The notes under the pieces are model-generated. The model had not been told where the DNA came from. It ran no database searches and saw nothing but the letters and a program-made list of their open reading frames with translations. Shown here in pieces: positions 8,122 through 17,083 of a stretch of DNA of 64,000 nt. Each line of letters opens with the position of its first letter. Positions within the stretch are counted from its first letter, which is position 1. Location: NCBI GenBank assembly GCA_020060215.1, contig JAGVAP010000033.1, positions 1 to 64,000 of the forward strand, in the 5' to 3' direction. Both the position numbers and the translations under genes were made by a program. Source of the stretch: Deltaproteobacteria bacterium (GTDB taxonomy: Bacteria > Desulfobacterota > DSM-4660 > Desulfatiglandales > HGW-15).

Positions 8122-9402
8122 ATGGAGGAAAAAGTAAAACTGATCGTCGACGGGAAGACCTATGAGTTCCCGCTCCTGGTAGGCAGCGAAGGGGAGAGGG
8201 CGGTGGACATATCCTCCCTGCGCGGCCGGACCGGCCTGATCACCTATGATCCGGGCTATGCGAATACGGGCAGCTGCAAGAGCAGCATCACCTTCATGGA
8301 CGGCGAAAAGGGCATCCTCCGCTACCGGGGGATCCCTGTTGAGCAACTTGCCGAGCATTCAACGTTTGTGGAAACGGCCTATCTGCTCATCAACGGGCAG
8401 TTGCCTGACCGCAGACAGCTGACGCGCTTCTCCGTAATGCTCAACGATCACTCCCTGGTCCACGAGGATATGCGGGAGTTCTTCCAGAATTTCCCCCGCA
8501 GGGCTCACCCGATGGGGATCCTCTCTTCCATGGTGAACGCCCTTCGTTTCTTCTATCCGGAGCTTCCGGACAAGGACGAGGAGATCAACATCACCACCAC
8601 GAGGCTGCTCTCCAAGGTCCGCACCATGGCCGCCATGTCTTACAAGATCTCCAGGGGGCACAGGGTCGTTTACCCGAGGCCGGACCTTCTCTATGCGGCC
8701 AACTTCCTCAACATGATGTTCGATTCCCCCGTGATGCCGTACAGGCTTGACCCTGACATCGTGGATGCGTTGAACGTGTTCTGGATCCTTCACGCGGACC
8801 ACGAGCAGAACAGCTCGACCGCAGCCGTTCGACTGGTGGGGAGCTCGAGAGTGACCCTCTACGCGGCCATTTCCGCGGGCGTCAACGCGCTCTGGGGGCC
8901 GCTGCACGGGGGCGCAAACCAGGCCGTGGTCGAGATGCTCACCCGCATAGAGGCCGAGGGCGGCGATGTGGCGCCTTTCATAGCGAGGGCCAAGGACAAG
9001 AACGATCCATTCAGGCTCATGGGGTTCGGCCACCGGGTCTACAAGACCTATGATCCCAGGGCCAAGATCATGAAGCAGATCTGCGACCGGGTGCTTGCGA
9101 AGCTGAAGGTCAGCGACCCCCTCCTGGACATCGCCATGAGGCTCGAGGCGGTAGCGCTGGAAGACCCCTATTTTATCGACCACTACCTCTATCCGAACGT
9201 CGATTTCTACAGCGGCATCGTACTGAGGGCCATAGGGATCCCCCTGAACATGTTCACGGTGATGTTTGCGATCGGGCGGCTCCCCGGCTGGATCAGCCAG
9301 TGGAAAGAGAGTATAGACGATCCCGAGGGCAGGCTTCACCGGCCCAGGCAGATCTATACCGGTGAAACCCGTCGGGACTATGTCCCCCTCGACGAGAGAT
9401 GA
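8122..9402 (+). CDS. gltA: Citrate synthase
   Basis: A 426-residue type II-like (Si) citrate synthase that condenses acetyl-CoA and oxaloacetate. The family motifs are present: GILRYRGIPVEQLAE near the N-terminus, ILHADHEQNSSTA, the catalytic-site GPLHGGANQAVVEML, and the CoA/active-site MGFGHRVYKTYDPRA. The early part (LTYDPGYANTGSCKSSITFMDG) is normal for hexameric bacterial enzymes. The start follows AAGGGGGTG. It stands after a repeat-rich spacer and just before a DUF6125 gene, close enough to be cotranscribed with it. Together with the fumarase/SDH operon it supplies part of an oxidative or split TCA cycle. Confidence 0.96.
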   Translation: MEEKVKLIVDGKTYEFPLLVGSEGERAVDISSLRGRTGLITYDPGYANTGSCKSSITFMDGEKGILRYRGIPVEQLAEHSTFVETAYLLINGQLPDRRQLTRFSVMLNDHSLVHEDMREFFQNFPRRAHPMGILSSMVNALRFFYPELPDKDEEINITTTRLLSKVRTMAAMSYKISRGHRVVYPRPDLLYAANFLNMMFDSPVMPYRLDPDIVDALNVFWILHADHEQNSSTAAVRLVGSSRVTLYAAISAGVNALWGPLHGGANQAVVEMLTRIEAEGGDVAPFIARAKDKNDPFRLMGFGHRVYKTYDPRAKIMKQICDRVLAKLKVSDPLLDIAMRLEAVALEDPYFIDHYLYPNVDFYSGIVLRAIGIPLNMFTVMFAIGRLPGWISQWKESIDDPEGRLHRPRQIYTGETRRDYVPLDER

Positions 9403-9411
9403 GGAGAGCGT

Positions 9412-9927
9412 ATGGACCTGCGCGTGTTCGAAGAGATGGAGGCCCCGGAGCTCCGAAAGTACGTCGAGTTCCTCCTCTGGCACTACCGGGTGGTGGATGC
9501 GTTCTGGTTTCTGTACGTGTCGGAGCGGTTCGATCAGCCGACGGCCGAGCGCCTGAACGAGCAGGTCTGGGGCCGTGTTGCAGGCATGGCCGCCAAGGAC
9601 CTGGTCCGGCGGTTCGGGATCCGGGACAGGGGGCTGAAGGGGTTTGTCCAGGCACTGAAACTGTTCCCCTGGTGCATCCTCGTGGGCTACCGGATCGAGG
9701 AGAAGCGAGATGAAGTCCTCATCTCCGTTCCCTCCTGCCCTACCCAGGAGGCGCGGCTGCGGAGAGGCCTGGGGGAGTACGTGTGCAAGGACATGCACAG
9801 GAGCGAGTTCCAGGATTTCGCCAGGGCGGTGGATGAGCGCATCCTGGTGGAGTGTCTGTTCGCTCCGCCGGATCCGCATCCCCAGGGCATGTTCTGCAAG
9901 TGGCGGTTCCACATGGCCCCTGCCTGA
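9412..9927 (+). CDS. DUF6125 family protein
   Basis: A 171-residue cytoplasmic protein of unknown function. It shares a C-terminal signature with the gene at 47135-47881: a CPTQ/CRVQ motif, then ARxRxGLxxYxCK, an FAxxxDxRIxxEC stretch, and PPDxHPxxxxCxWRF at the end. Four cysteines and the conserved histidine suggest metal or cofactor binding, but this is inference. GAGGAGAG precedes the ATG at 9412, ten bases after the citrate synthase stop. The present copy has ECLFAPPD where the paralogue has ECIGCPPD, so one cysteine is not conserved. The relation to citrate synthase may be only positional. Confidence 0.8.
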   Translation: MDLRVFEEMEAPELRKYVEFLLWHYRVVDAFWFLYVSERFDQPTAERLNEQVWGRVAGMAAKDLVRRFGIRDRGLKGFVQALKLFPWCILVGYRIEEKRDEVLISVPSCPTQEARLRRGLGEYVCKDMHRSEFQDFARAVDERILVECLFAPPDPHPQGMFCKWRFHMAPA

Positions 9928-10101
9928 ATCAGGTCAAGTTTCAAAGCCGCCCGGCCGATCTAGTGACGTATCGGTCCGGGGCGGACCATGAAATGAGATC
10001 GGGGTTACCGTTCAGAGACTGAGTCATGGTCTTGTTTCTTTGCGCTGTGCTTCCGGGGCGAGATAGAGTTTGCTGATGCCCCAAGTGCCCGTCGGCAGGA
10101 C

Positions 10102-11439
10102 ATGGGAATGGAAAAAGAAGACCCAAAGGCAGAGGTGAAGCGGCTGAAGCAGGAATTCCTGATGATCGAGCGGGCCAACCGGGAAGAAAGGGACTCGCTC
10201 GTGAGGGTCGTCAACGTCCTTGGATCCGCCATGGCGACCCAGCTCGAAGTGACCTCGGAGTGGGATGAGCTGAGGCGGGAGGTCCAGGCCGAGGGGCCGC
10301 TCGCGCTCGACCTGATCGATGAAGGGCTGAAGAAGATCAAGGGGAAGATCCTCGAAAAGGACCGGGCCTCGGAATCCATCTTCAAAGAGGTGGAGAATCT
10401 CAAGGAGAGGTTGGACCAGGCCCGGAGGGCCATCCGCAAGATGGTGCTCTCCCTGATGGAAGACCTGTACCCCCTTACGGGGGAGGTCAAGGAAAAGGCC
10501 CTTTCGGCGGGGGAAGGGTTGAAGGATGAGACTGCAGGCTCTCATGGAGCCGAGGATTTCAGGGATCTGATCAGGTCCGTCCGCGAGAAGATCCAGGAGG
10601 ACTTCAGGTATGTGAACTCCGAGTTCCTCTCTCTCCTGAATCATGTCAAGGAGCTGGAGAAGATACTGGCAAGGGATTTCGGCGGGGAAGAATACGTCAG
10701 GAAGGTGGACTACTTCGAGATGAAGGTGAACGAAGAGGTCGGGCTCATCGTCGACTCCTTCGACCTCTACAGCACGGTTTCCGAGATCAAGAGCGCGGTC
10801 GTGGCCAAGATCGAGAATATCAAGAAGATGGTCCTGGCGAGAAAAGAAGAGGAGATGGAGAGACTCCGTTCCGCCCAGGAGAGCATCCATGGGCTTCAGA
10901 AGAGGATCGTGGAAGCGGAAAAGGCCGCCTCTGAAATGGCGAAGAGGGCCGAGGAATTCCACACGGCCGCCATGAAGGACGGCCTCACGCGGTTGTACAA
11001 CCGGAAGGCCCTGGACCTGAGGCTCAGGAATGCGATCAGGAGTCTCTCCCAAGGCGGTTCTCCTTTCGCCCTCATCCTCTTCGATGTGAACGACTTCAAG
11101 GGCATCAACGACACCTTCGGCCATGTGGCCGGAGACAAGGTCCTCCAGAAGGTCGCCCAGGTCCTGGTCGAGACCTTTCGAAAGGGGGACTTCATCTCCC
11201 GGTTTGGAGGGGATGAGTTCGCCGCTATCATAGATGGTATGAACGAGGAGATGGCGCGGGAGAGGATCTCCGGCTTTCGAGTGAATCTGGGCAAGAGGCG
11301 GTTTACGTCCTACAAGCGGGGAGACATCCGGGTGACCGTCAGTGCGGGGATTTCCGTGGCCGCCCATGGGGATACGCCCGAGTCGGTCCTGGAGCGCGCC
11401 GACAAGGCGATGTATGAGGACAAGAACAAGAAGGAGTAG
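10102..11439 (+). CDS. Diguanylate cyclase with long coiled-coil N-terminus
   Basis: A 445-residue protein with a C-terminal GGDEF domain (about 310-445) that makes cyclic di-GMP. The active-site loop is intact (RFGGDEFA), and an RKGD inhibitory I-site lies exactly five residues before it, so product feedback is expected. The N-terminal 300 residues are highly charged and helical, with long heptad-like stretches around 70-130 and 240-310, and contain no recognised sensor or membrane segment. It probably works in the cytoplasm as a dimer held by coiled coils. The next gene begins inside its 3' end, so the two are likely cotranscribed. Confidence 0.9.
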   Translation: MGMEKEDPKAEVKRLKQEFLMIERANREERDSLVRVVNVLGSAMATQLEVTSEWDELRREVQAEGPLALDLIDEGLKKIKGKILEKDRASESIFKEVENLKERLDQARRAIRKMVLSLMEDLYPLTGEVKEKALSAGEGLKDETAGSHGAEDFRDLIRSVREKIQEDFRYVNSEFLSLLNHVKELEKILARDFGGEEYVRKVDYFEMKVNEEVGLIVDSFDLYSTVSEIKSAVVAKIENIKKMVLARKEEEMERLRSAQESIHGLQKRIVEAEKAASEMAKRAEEFHTAAMKDGLTRLYNRKALDLRLRNAIRSLSQGGSPFALILFDVNDFKGINDTFGHVAGDKVLQKVAQVLVETFRKGDFISRFGGDEFAAIIDGMNEEMARERISGFRVNLGKRRFTSYKRGDIRVTVSAGISVAAHGDTPESVLERADKAMYEDKNKKE

Positions 11440-12208
11440 CCTGAAGAAGAGACTGGAAGCGCTCTTCACAAGATACCACCGCCGCGACCTGGTCTATCCG
11501 GACCCTCTCTTCTTCCTGTACGACTATGCAGACCTGAAGGACCGGGAAGTGGTGGCAATGGTAGCCTCCGCCCTGGCCTACGGGAGGGTCTCTCAGATCA
11601 TGAAGAGCGTCTCCACCGTCCTGGATCGTATGGAGGGCTCCCCTTTTCTCTTTGTGATGAACTCATCGCCCGAGCGGGTCCGGTCGACCTTCGACGGGTT
11701 CCGGCACCGCTTCACGCGGGGGGCGGATCTCTTCCATCTCTTCCAGGGTATCCGAACCGCCGTCGAGAGGTACGGATCCCTCCATCATTGCTTCCTCGCC
11801 GGCCTCAGAGACGGCGATGAATCCGTCCTGCCCGCCCTTTCCAGATTCCTTCACTCTCTCGACCTTCCCGCCGGCGGGTGCCGCAGGGGATTTCTCCCAT
11901 CTCCGGATGAGGGGAGCGCTTGCAAGCGCTGGCATCTCCTCCTGCGGTGGATGGTCAGGGAGGATGAGGTCGATCCCGGGGGGTGGGGAACGGTGGACCG
12001 CTCGAAGCTGGTAGTCCCCCTGGACACGCACATGCACCGGATTGGCCTGTCCCTTGGTTTTACCCGCAGAAAACAGGCAGACGGGAGGACCGCCCTCGAG
12101 ATCACCGACGCCTTTCGCGAAATCACCCCCGAGGACCCGGTCCGCTACGACTTCGTATTGACCCGTTTCGGTATCCGAGGGGACATGGATATGGGGGATC
12201 TCCTCTAG
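11414..12208 (+). CDS. TIGR02757/DUF2400 family protein
   Basis: A conserved protein of about 264 residues matching the TIGR02757 family. Signature regions include FLYDYADLKDREVVAMVASALAYG near the N-terminus, SPFLF and RFTRGADLFHLF in the middle, and SKLVVPLDTHMHRIGLSLG followed by TRRKQADGRTALEIT and PEDPVRYDFVLTRFGI at the end. The family resembles helix-hairpin-helix DNA glycosylase-like folds, but no activity is established. The ATG at 11414 overlaps the end of the diguanylate cyclase gene by 26 bases; a start further downstream is possible because no strong ribosome site is seen. Function is not assigned. Confidence 0.8.
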   Translation: MRTRTRRSSLKKRLEALFTRYHRRDLVYPDPLFFLYDYADLKDREVVAMVASALAYGRVSQIMKSVSTVLDRMEGSPFLFVMNSSPERVRSTFDGFRHRFTRGADLFHLFQGIRTAVERYGSLHHCFLAGLRDGDESVLPALSRFLHSLDLPAGGCRRGFLPSPDEGSACKRWHLLLRWMVREDEVDPGGWGTVDRSKLVVPLDTHMHRIGLSLGFTRRKQADGRTALEITDAFREITPEDPVRYDFVLTRFGIRGDMDMGDLL

Positions 12209-12417
12209 GGCATTTGTTCATTTATGATTTTTATCCCTTGTGCTTTCGCATGTCCGCGTTGAAAATACTTCGAATTATGCCGTCGCGCCCTGGAGACCGG
12301 TGAAAGCCAAGGGCGGATGATTAACATCCGTTCAGACCTCGGCAACGAACGTTCGCCTCGTGTTCAGTACCAGGGCGAAAGCCCCCAAGAGAAAACCTGA
12401 TCCATCTGGAAGCATCT

Positions 12418-13332
12418 ATGAAAATCTTCATGACGGGCGGCACCGGGTTTGTGGGAAGGGCGCTCACCAGGGCGTTTCTCCGGCAGGGGTACGGCGTCAC
12501 GGTACTTACCCGCAGGAAAAATGGGGAAAGCCCCCAAAGCGGCCTCTCTCTTCTCGAGGCCGATCCTACCCGGAGAGGGGAATGGCAGGACAGGGTCCCG
12601 GAGCACGATGTGATCGTCAACCTGGCCGGGGCATCCATTTTCGAGCGCTGGACAGAGAAGAAAAAGCGCCTCATCCGTGAGAGCCGTCTCCTTACAACAA
12701 AGCATCTGGTGGAAGCGCTCTCAGGCGGCAAGGGAGGGGGCATTCGGCTCCTGAGCACCTCGGCGATCGGCTATTACGGAGTCCATGGAGACGAGTCCCT
12801 GGATGAAGAGAGCCCTCCCGGAGAGGGATTCCTGGCCTCACTGAGCAGGGACTGGGAAACGGCGGCGACAGCGGCGGAAGGGCACGGGGCAGGTGTGGTC
12901 ATCCTGCGCTTCGGCGTGGTCCTCGGGAGGGGAGGGGGCGCCTTCAGGGAGATGGTTCCCGTATTCAGAAGGTATATGGGCAGTCCCCTGGGCAGCGGGA
13001 GGCAGTGGTTCTCCTGGATCCACCAAGAGGATCTTGTGAACATCTACCTGCATATCCTGAACGATCGTGCCCTTTCAGGCCCGTTCAACTGCACGGCCCC
13101 CCATCCCGTGACCAATGCGGAAATGACCCGCATCCTGGCGGATGAGATGGGCAAGCCCGCGCTCCTGCCCGCTGTTCCGCAGTTTGTATTGAAAATGATC
13201 CTGGGAGAGTTTGCGTCGGTGGTGGTCAAAGGGCAGAGGGTCCTGCCGAACCGGCTGCTTAAGGCGGGTTTTCAGTTCCGTTTTCCGGAGATCAGAGGGG
13301 CCTTTCGGGACCTCCTGCGCAAGGAGAACTGA
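12418..13332 (+). CDS. TIGR01777 family NAD(P)-binding epimerase-like protein
   Basis: A 304-residue extended short-chain dehydrogenase/reductase of the TIGR01777 (YfcH-like) family. The N-terminal cofactor motif MTGGTGFVGRAL is clear. The family core follows: NLAGASIFERWTEKKKRLIRESR, STSAIGYYG in the catalytic region, FGVVLGRGGGAFREM, and the FSWIHQEDLVNIY block. The C-terminal part (FNCTAPHPVTNAEM onward) contains the substrate-binding domain. Physiological substrate is unknown for most members. The start follows about 200 bases of spacer in which nothing else is evident. Confidence 0.9.
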   Translation: MKIFMTGGTGFVGRALTRAFLRQGYGVTVLTRRKNGESPQSGLSLLEADPTRRGEWQDRVPEHDVIVNLAGASIFERWTEKKKRLIRESRLLTTKHLVEALSGGKGGGIRLLSTSAIGYYGVHGDESLDEESPPGEGFLASLSRDWETAATAAEGHGAGVVILRFGVVLGRGGGAFREMVPVFRRYMGSPLGSGRQWFSWIHQEDLVNIYLHILNDRALSGPFNCTAPHPVTNAEMTRILADEMGKPALLPAVPQFVLKMILGEFASVVVKGQRVLPNRLLKAGFQFRFPEIRGAFRDLLRKEN

Positions 13333-13362
13333 CCCTCGACCTTGACCAAAGACCGGAAGAAC

Positions 13363-13416
13363 AAAAAGGCATTTGTCTTTCCTGCCGGGGAGGGCCGGCA
13401 GTGAAAAACAAATGCC
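13363..13416 (-). terminator. Intrinsic terminator for the minus-strand gene at 13490
   Basis: A long hairpin: GGCATTTGT (13368-13376) pairs with ACAAATGCC (13408-13416), and TGCCGG pairs with CCGGCA inside. On the minus strand the stem is followed by TTTTTG, as expected for a Rho-independent terminator. On the plus strand no T-run follows, so it mainly ends minus-strand transcription, though it may also slow the upstream plus gene. Confidence 0.75.
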
Positions 13417-13489
13417 GTATACGGCGGCACGTAAAAGAGGCCGCACCATTCTTCAAAGAGCTGAAGTGTTACTGCGGTTCAAAGCGTTT

Positions 13490-13873
13490 CTAACGGAAAG
13501 TCGGTTTTCTGGGGATCCGGTAGACGACGTGGATGTCGTCCGTGTTCAGGTCGTAAAACTCGTACCGCTCGATCACCTCGCTGTTGAAAGGCACAAGGCC
13601 GTTCTCTTCCTGATCGGTTGCCGGTGAGACGATCTCCTCCTCTCCGATCTGAACAAAACGCTCATCTTCTGACCATTCTTCTGAGCTGATGCTGTAGGCG
13701 ATCTCGAAATGTCTTTGATCCTCTTCCTCCTTCCCCCCACGCTGCTCGGCCAAGAGCGACTGGTAAAAAAGCCCATCTCCCAGGGTCTCCTCGAGTTTCT
13801 TCCCCTCTTTCCAGCCTCTCAAAGAAATCACTTCACAAGCACCCTTCCCATGCTTCCGTTCGGGTCCTTTCAT
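13490..13873 (-). CDS. Hypothetical protein
   Basis: A 127-residue acidic protein not recognised as any known family. A strong AAGGAGGG ribosome site seven bases before the ATG at 13873 and an intrinsic terminator after the stop support it as a real gene. The sequence has no signal peptide or membrane segment and is rich in glutamate, with a C-terminal stretch ending VYRIPRKPTFR. Its neighbours are an epimerase-like gene (convergent) and a sulfate permease (divergent, across a repeat). Nothing in the sequence points to a role. Confidence 0.65.
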   Translation of the reverse strand: MKGPERKHGKGACEVISLRGWKEGKKLEETLGDGLFYQSLLAEQRGGKEEEDQRHFEIAYSISSEEWSEDERFVQIGEEEIVSPATDQEENGLVPFNSEVIERYEFYDLNTDDIHVVYRIPRKPTFR

Positions 13874-14421
13874 CCGTGCACCCTCCTTATGGTACCACTT
13901 CTTCTCGGCTGCACTTCCTGGCTCATCAAAACCGCCACACTAGGAAAAGAGGACTTCTCGAAAAGTCAGGAGCGAATATAAGCCAGTCTATTTAGTATGT
14001 CAATCTGAAACCGACCACTAAATATAGGGACCGCAGCCAAGATTGATGCTTTCGTAAAAAGCCGTCACCCCGGTGAAAGCCGGAGTACGGACGTCCCGCA
14101 GCAGACTGGAAACAGTGGATCCGGGTTTCCACCGGGATGACGGCACTAAACGTTTTCCGACTATACCAGGGCGTCAGAATCCATCCTGAGAACTATCAGA
14201 TATTGTGTCTTCTAAGATCTTCTTCTTCAATACAAAAATGCCCTTCTCGCCAACCCCTTGGATCATTCGGCTGACGGGGCAAGGGCGTAGCATCTCACAA
14301 AGGCGATGAAAGTCAAGTCCCGAGTGGGTCCTCGCGTCCGAGACGCTTGACCTGGCGCGATAAGCCGGTCTAGATTGAAAAACTCTGATCCTTACCAGTA
14401 AGGGAGCGCCGGGATAAGCCT
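13874..14421. other. Intergenic region with a palindromic repeat
   Basis: About 550 bases without a convincing gene. It contains the inverted repeat at 14061-14143 and, further on, a stretch leading to the SulP start. No riboswitch or clear promoter could be recognised. Confidence 0.6.
14061..14143. repeat. Inverted repeat of the GTCATCCCGG...CCGGGATGAC type
   Basis: The left arm GCCGTCACCCCGGTGAAA (14061-14078) pairs with the right arm TTTCCACCGGGATGACGGC (14125-14143). Elements with a CGTCATTCCCGCGAAAGC-like arm are common dispersed intergenic repeats in bacteria; copy number here is not known. Confidence 0.7.
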
Positions 14422-16230
14422 TTGCACCCAAGGAAAAGCAGGAGAATACCGGGGGTCGTCTTTCCATTCCTCCACCGGCTGCGGGGATACAGGACATCCG
14501 ACCTCCGCGGGGACCTGATCGCGGGATTCACGGTTGCGGTCGTCCTGATTCCGCAATCCATGGCCTATGCCATCCTGGCCGGCCTTCCACCGGTGTACGG
14601 GCTCTATGCATCCGTGTTTACACCGGTCGTCGGCTCCCTCTGGGGGAGCCTGCATCAGCTCTCCACCGGGCCTGTAGCCATCATGAGCCTCCTCGTTCTG
14701 ACGACGCTTTCTCCGTTGGCCGAGCCGGGGAGCGCTCCGTTCATCACGATGTCCTCCCTGCTTGCCCTCATGGTGGGGGTGATCTATTTCGGCATAGGCC
14801 TCCTGAGACTTGGGCTGGTCATGTCTTTTATCTCCCATTCCACGGTGAAGGGGTTCACCTCCGCAGCAGCCCTGATCATCGCCGCTACCCAGATCCCGCA
14901 CCTGCTCGGCCTGGATGTCCCCCGGCAGGAGTACATCTTCCTCATGCTTGTGGATCTGGTGCGGGCCCTTCCCCGGGTTCACCTCCCCACCCTCCTGGTG
15001 GGCCTTTTCGCGTTCGGAATCATCCTCTCCGTCAGGAGATATCGGAGCAGCCTCCCCGCAGCCCTCATTGCCCTGATCATCACGACCGGACTCCTCGTGA
15101 TGTTCGATCTCCACACCAGCGGGATCGCCGTGGTGGGGGAAAGTCCCGGCGGTCTGCCGGTGTTCGCCTCCCCCGTGGTGGATTTCAGGACGGTGAGCGC
15201 ACTGATCGGTCCTGCCTTCGTCATCGCCCTCGTGTGCTTTGCGGAGACCTATTCGGTCGGGAAGGCCGTCAGCGCACAGACCAGGCAGAAGGTCGATGTC
15301 AACCAGGAGTTCATCGGTCAGGGGCTGGCCAACATGACCACCTCCCTGTTCCAGGGATTTCCTGTGGGCGGTTCCTTCTCCCGCACCGCCATCAACTATT
15401 CGGCCGGGGCCAGGACGGGGATCTCCAGCCTCGTGGCCGGGTTGTGCGTGCTCTTTTCCATCCTGTTTCTGACCCCCGTGCTCGCCTACATCCCAAAAGC
15501 GGCCCTGGCGGCCCTGGTGATCAGCGCCGTCATGTCCCTCTTCCATCCAGGGGAGGTGTTCTCCCTCTGGAGGATCAATCGACACGACGGCATCGTCGCA
15601 TTGGCGGTATTCATACTGGCCCTGGTGACCAAGCCAGATTACGCCCTTCTGATCGGGGTCGTGGTCTCCCTGGTCTTCTTTCTCTGGAAGGCGATGCACC
15701 CGCGCATCGTTCGGATCACGAGGGATCCGGAGCTCCAGATGTTCCTGAATGCGGATGTGCACCGAAAACCCGGATGCCCGCAGATCCTGGAGCTGCGCTC
15801 GGACAACTGCATCTTCTTCGGAAACGCGGAGTACACCGTGGAGCAGATGCTAGAGCGCGTGGACAGGGTGGAGACCCCTCTGAAGTTCCTCCTCCTGGAT
15901 TTTGAGTCGATCGGGTTCATCGACGTAAGCGGCGTGGATGAGATGAGGTCGATGATCGATGATCTGAGAAAGCGGGGAATTCAACCGGCATTCATCTACG
16001 TCCATCTCCCGGTGATGCGTGTCCTGCAGAGCACCGGCCTGGTCGATGAGATCGGGAGGGAGTTCTTCTTCGGCACGAGGGGCGAGGCGGTCGGACGGAT
16101 CTTCGAACGGCTGGACCACGCTTACTGCGGAGGAACCTGCCCCCACGTGCTTTTCAGGGAATGCGCCACGGTCAAGCCGGGCGCGGTTGCGACCTCCCCC
16201 GCGACGCGATCCTTCTCCCGTGAAACGTGA
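14422..16230 (+). CDS. SulP family anion permease with STAS domain
   Basis: A 602-residue inner-membrane transporter for sulfate or a related anion such as bicarbonate. The SulP signature region (AVVLIPQSMAYAILAGLPPVYGLYASV) is near the N-terminus, and about twelve membrane segments follow to residue 420. A cytoplasmic STAS domain occupies roughly residues 440-570 (LKFLLLDFESIGFIDVSGVDEM). The C-terminus has extra cysteines (CGGTCPHVLFREC). No in-frame ATG exists before the conserved region, so a TTG start at 14422 is proposed. A purine-rich AAGGGAG lies 14 bases or so upstream. A terminator-like hairpin follows the stop. Substrate cannot be fixed from sequence. Confidence 0.93.
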   Translation: MHPRKSRRIPGVVFPFLHRLRGYRTSDLRGDLIAGFTVAVVLIPQSMAYAILAGLPPVYGLYASVFTPVVGSLWGSLHQLSTGPVAIMSLLVLTTLSPLAEPGSAPFITMSSLLALMVGVIYFGIGLLRLGLVMSFISHSTVKGFTSAAALIIAATQIPHLLGLDVPRQEYIFLMLVDLVRALPRVHLPTLLVGLFAFGIILSVRRYRSSLPAALIALIITTGLLVMFDLHTSGIAVVGESPGGLPVFASPVVDFRTVSALIGPAFVIALVCFAETYSVGKAVSAQTRQKVDVNQEFIGQGLANMTTSLFQGFPVGGSFSRTAINYSAGARTGISSLVAGLCVLFSILFLTPVLAYIPKAALAALVISAVMSLFHPGEVFSLWRINRHDGIVALAVFILALVTKPDYALLIGVVVSLVFFLWKAMHPRIVRITRDPELQMFLNADVHRKPGCPQILELRSDNCIFFGNAEYTVEQMLERVDRVETPLKFLLLDFESIGFIDVSGVDEMRSMIDDLRKRGIQPAFIYVHLPVMRVLQSTGLVDEIGREFFFGTRGEAVGRIFERLDHAYCGGTCPHVLFRECATVKPGAVATSPATRSFSRET

Positions 16231-16255
16231 AAAAGGGGCTTTCGCCCCTTTCTCA
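16227..16255 (+). terminator. Hairpin terminator after the SulP gene
   Basis: GTGAAAAAGGGGC, a TTTC loop and GCCCCTTTCTCAC form a near-perfect hairpin overlapping the stop codon of the permease gene. The tail is weakly T-rich (TTCTGG), so termination is plausible rather than certain. Confidence 0.6.
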
Positions 16256-16323
16256 CTTCTGGCCTCAGCCTACGGCCTGCTGGCGCTACAAGGTTTTCGG
16301 GCCTTCGCCCCCTCTGCCGGATG

Positions 16324-16965
16324 CTATTCCTCGTCGAACCAGGGCTCATTCGCGGGCATCTGGGGCCCATAGAACAACTGAGCACCGTAAGACCGCTCTT
16401 CGTTGCTCCAGCCATAAGGATAAGCGTCGGGTCCGCTATAGACGTAATCCCATCTCTCGGGTGCTCCCAGACGCTGGTCGGTCATCTGACCTCTCCCGTA
16501 GCGCACATCGGCCCCGTAATACGCCCTCCGGTCGCCGGTGGTGCCCCTCGAGTATACATAGGGTCCCGAACCGTAGACATAGAAGTCCCTGGCATTGTCC
16601 AGGTCGCTTCTCGTCCCGTGGTATACCGCAAAGTCCTGGTTGAACCTCAGATCCTGAATGGGAACGGCCACCAGGTCCCCCTCGTAATCCAGCACCACTT
16701 CCCGGACGTTGCCGTTGCGTGAGAGGATCACGTCTTCAATAGAGGCGATCTCCTCCCCGGTCCGGGTCTGGACATCCATACCCAGGAGCTCGTTCACCGC
16801 AAGACCCGCAGGAGCAGCCGTTCTGTCCATGGCCGCGCTCCTATCCATCGTTTTTCCTATGGCTCCGCCCCTCTCCCTGGCGTCCGCACCGGAAGCCGCA
16901 AAGATCATCGCCGCGGCCGAGACTACGGCCAAGGCTTTGGTGGCACTCTTCAAGAGCTCATACAT
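16324..16965 (-). CDS. Exported PRC-barrel domain protein
   Basis: A 213-residue secreted protein. The start MYELLKSATK has AAGGAGG eight bases upstream; an upstream GTG overlaps that site and is rejected. A typical Sec signal peptide (ALAVVSAAAMIFAASGADA) ends near residue 30. The region NELLGMDVQTRTGEEIASIEDVILSRNG to LVAVPIQDLRF (about 58-105) is a PRC-barrel domain. The remainder is tyrosine- and glycine-rich low-complexity sequence (YVYGSGPYVYSRG). Family members of this shape occur in the periplasm or cell surface, but the ligand is unknown. It is transcribed away from the kinase operon side but on the same strand, with its own ribosome site. Confidence 0.75.
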   Translation of the reverse strand: MYELLKSATKALAVVSAAAMIFAASGADARERGGAIGKTMDRSAAMDRTAAPAGLAVNELLGMDVQTRTGEEIASIEDVILSRNGNVREVVLDYEGDLVAVPIQDLRFNQDFAVYHGTRSDLDNARDFYVYGSGPYVYSRGTTGDRRAYYGADVRYGRGQMTDQRLGAPERWDYVYSGPDAYPYGWSNEERSYGAQLFYGPQMPANEPWFDEE

Positions 16966-17083
16966 AACCTGCACCTCCTTGTTTTGATATGTTACAAGTT
17001 AAGGGAGGCACTAATTGCAGTAAATGGGGGCAAAACTGTATTATGGCGGGGAACTTAACGCCATCCACCGGAGATAGGGCCCA

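Noticed and set aside
9979..10020. GGTCC-GGGGC-GGACC hairpin and GGGGTTACCG, reminiscent of a cyclic di-GMP riboswitch before the GGDEF gene
   Set aside because: The conserved riboswitch core is absent; only the end-like bases match by chance.
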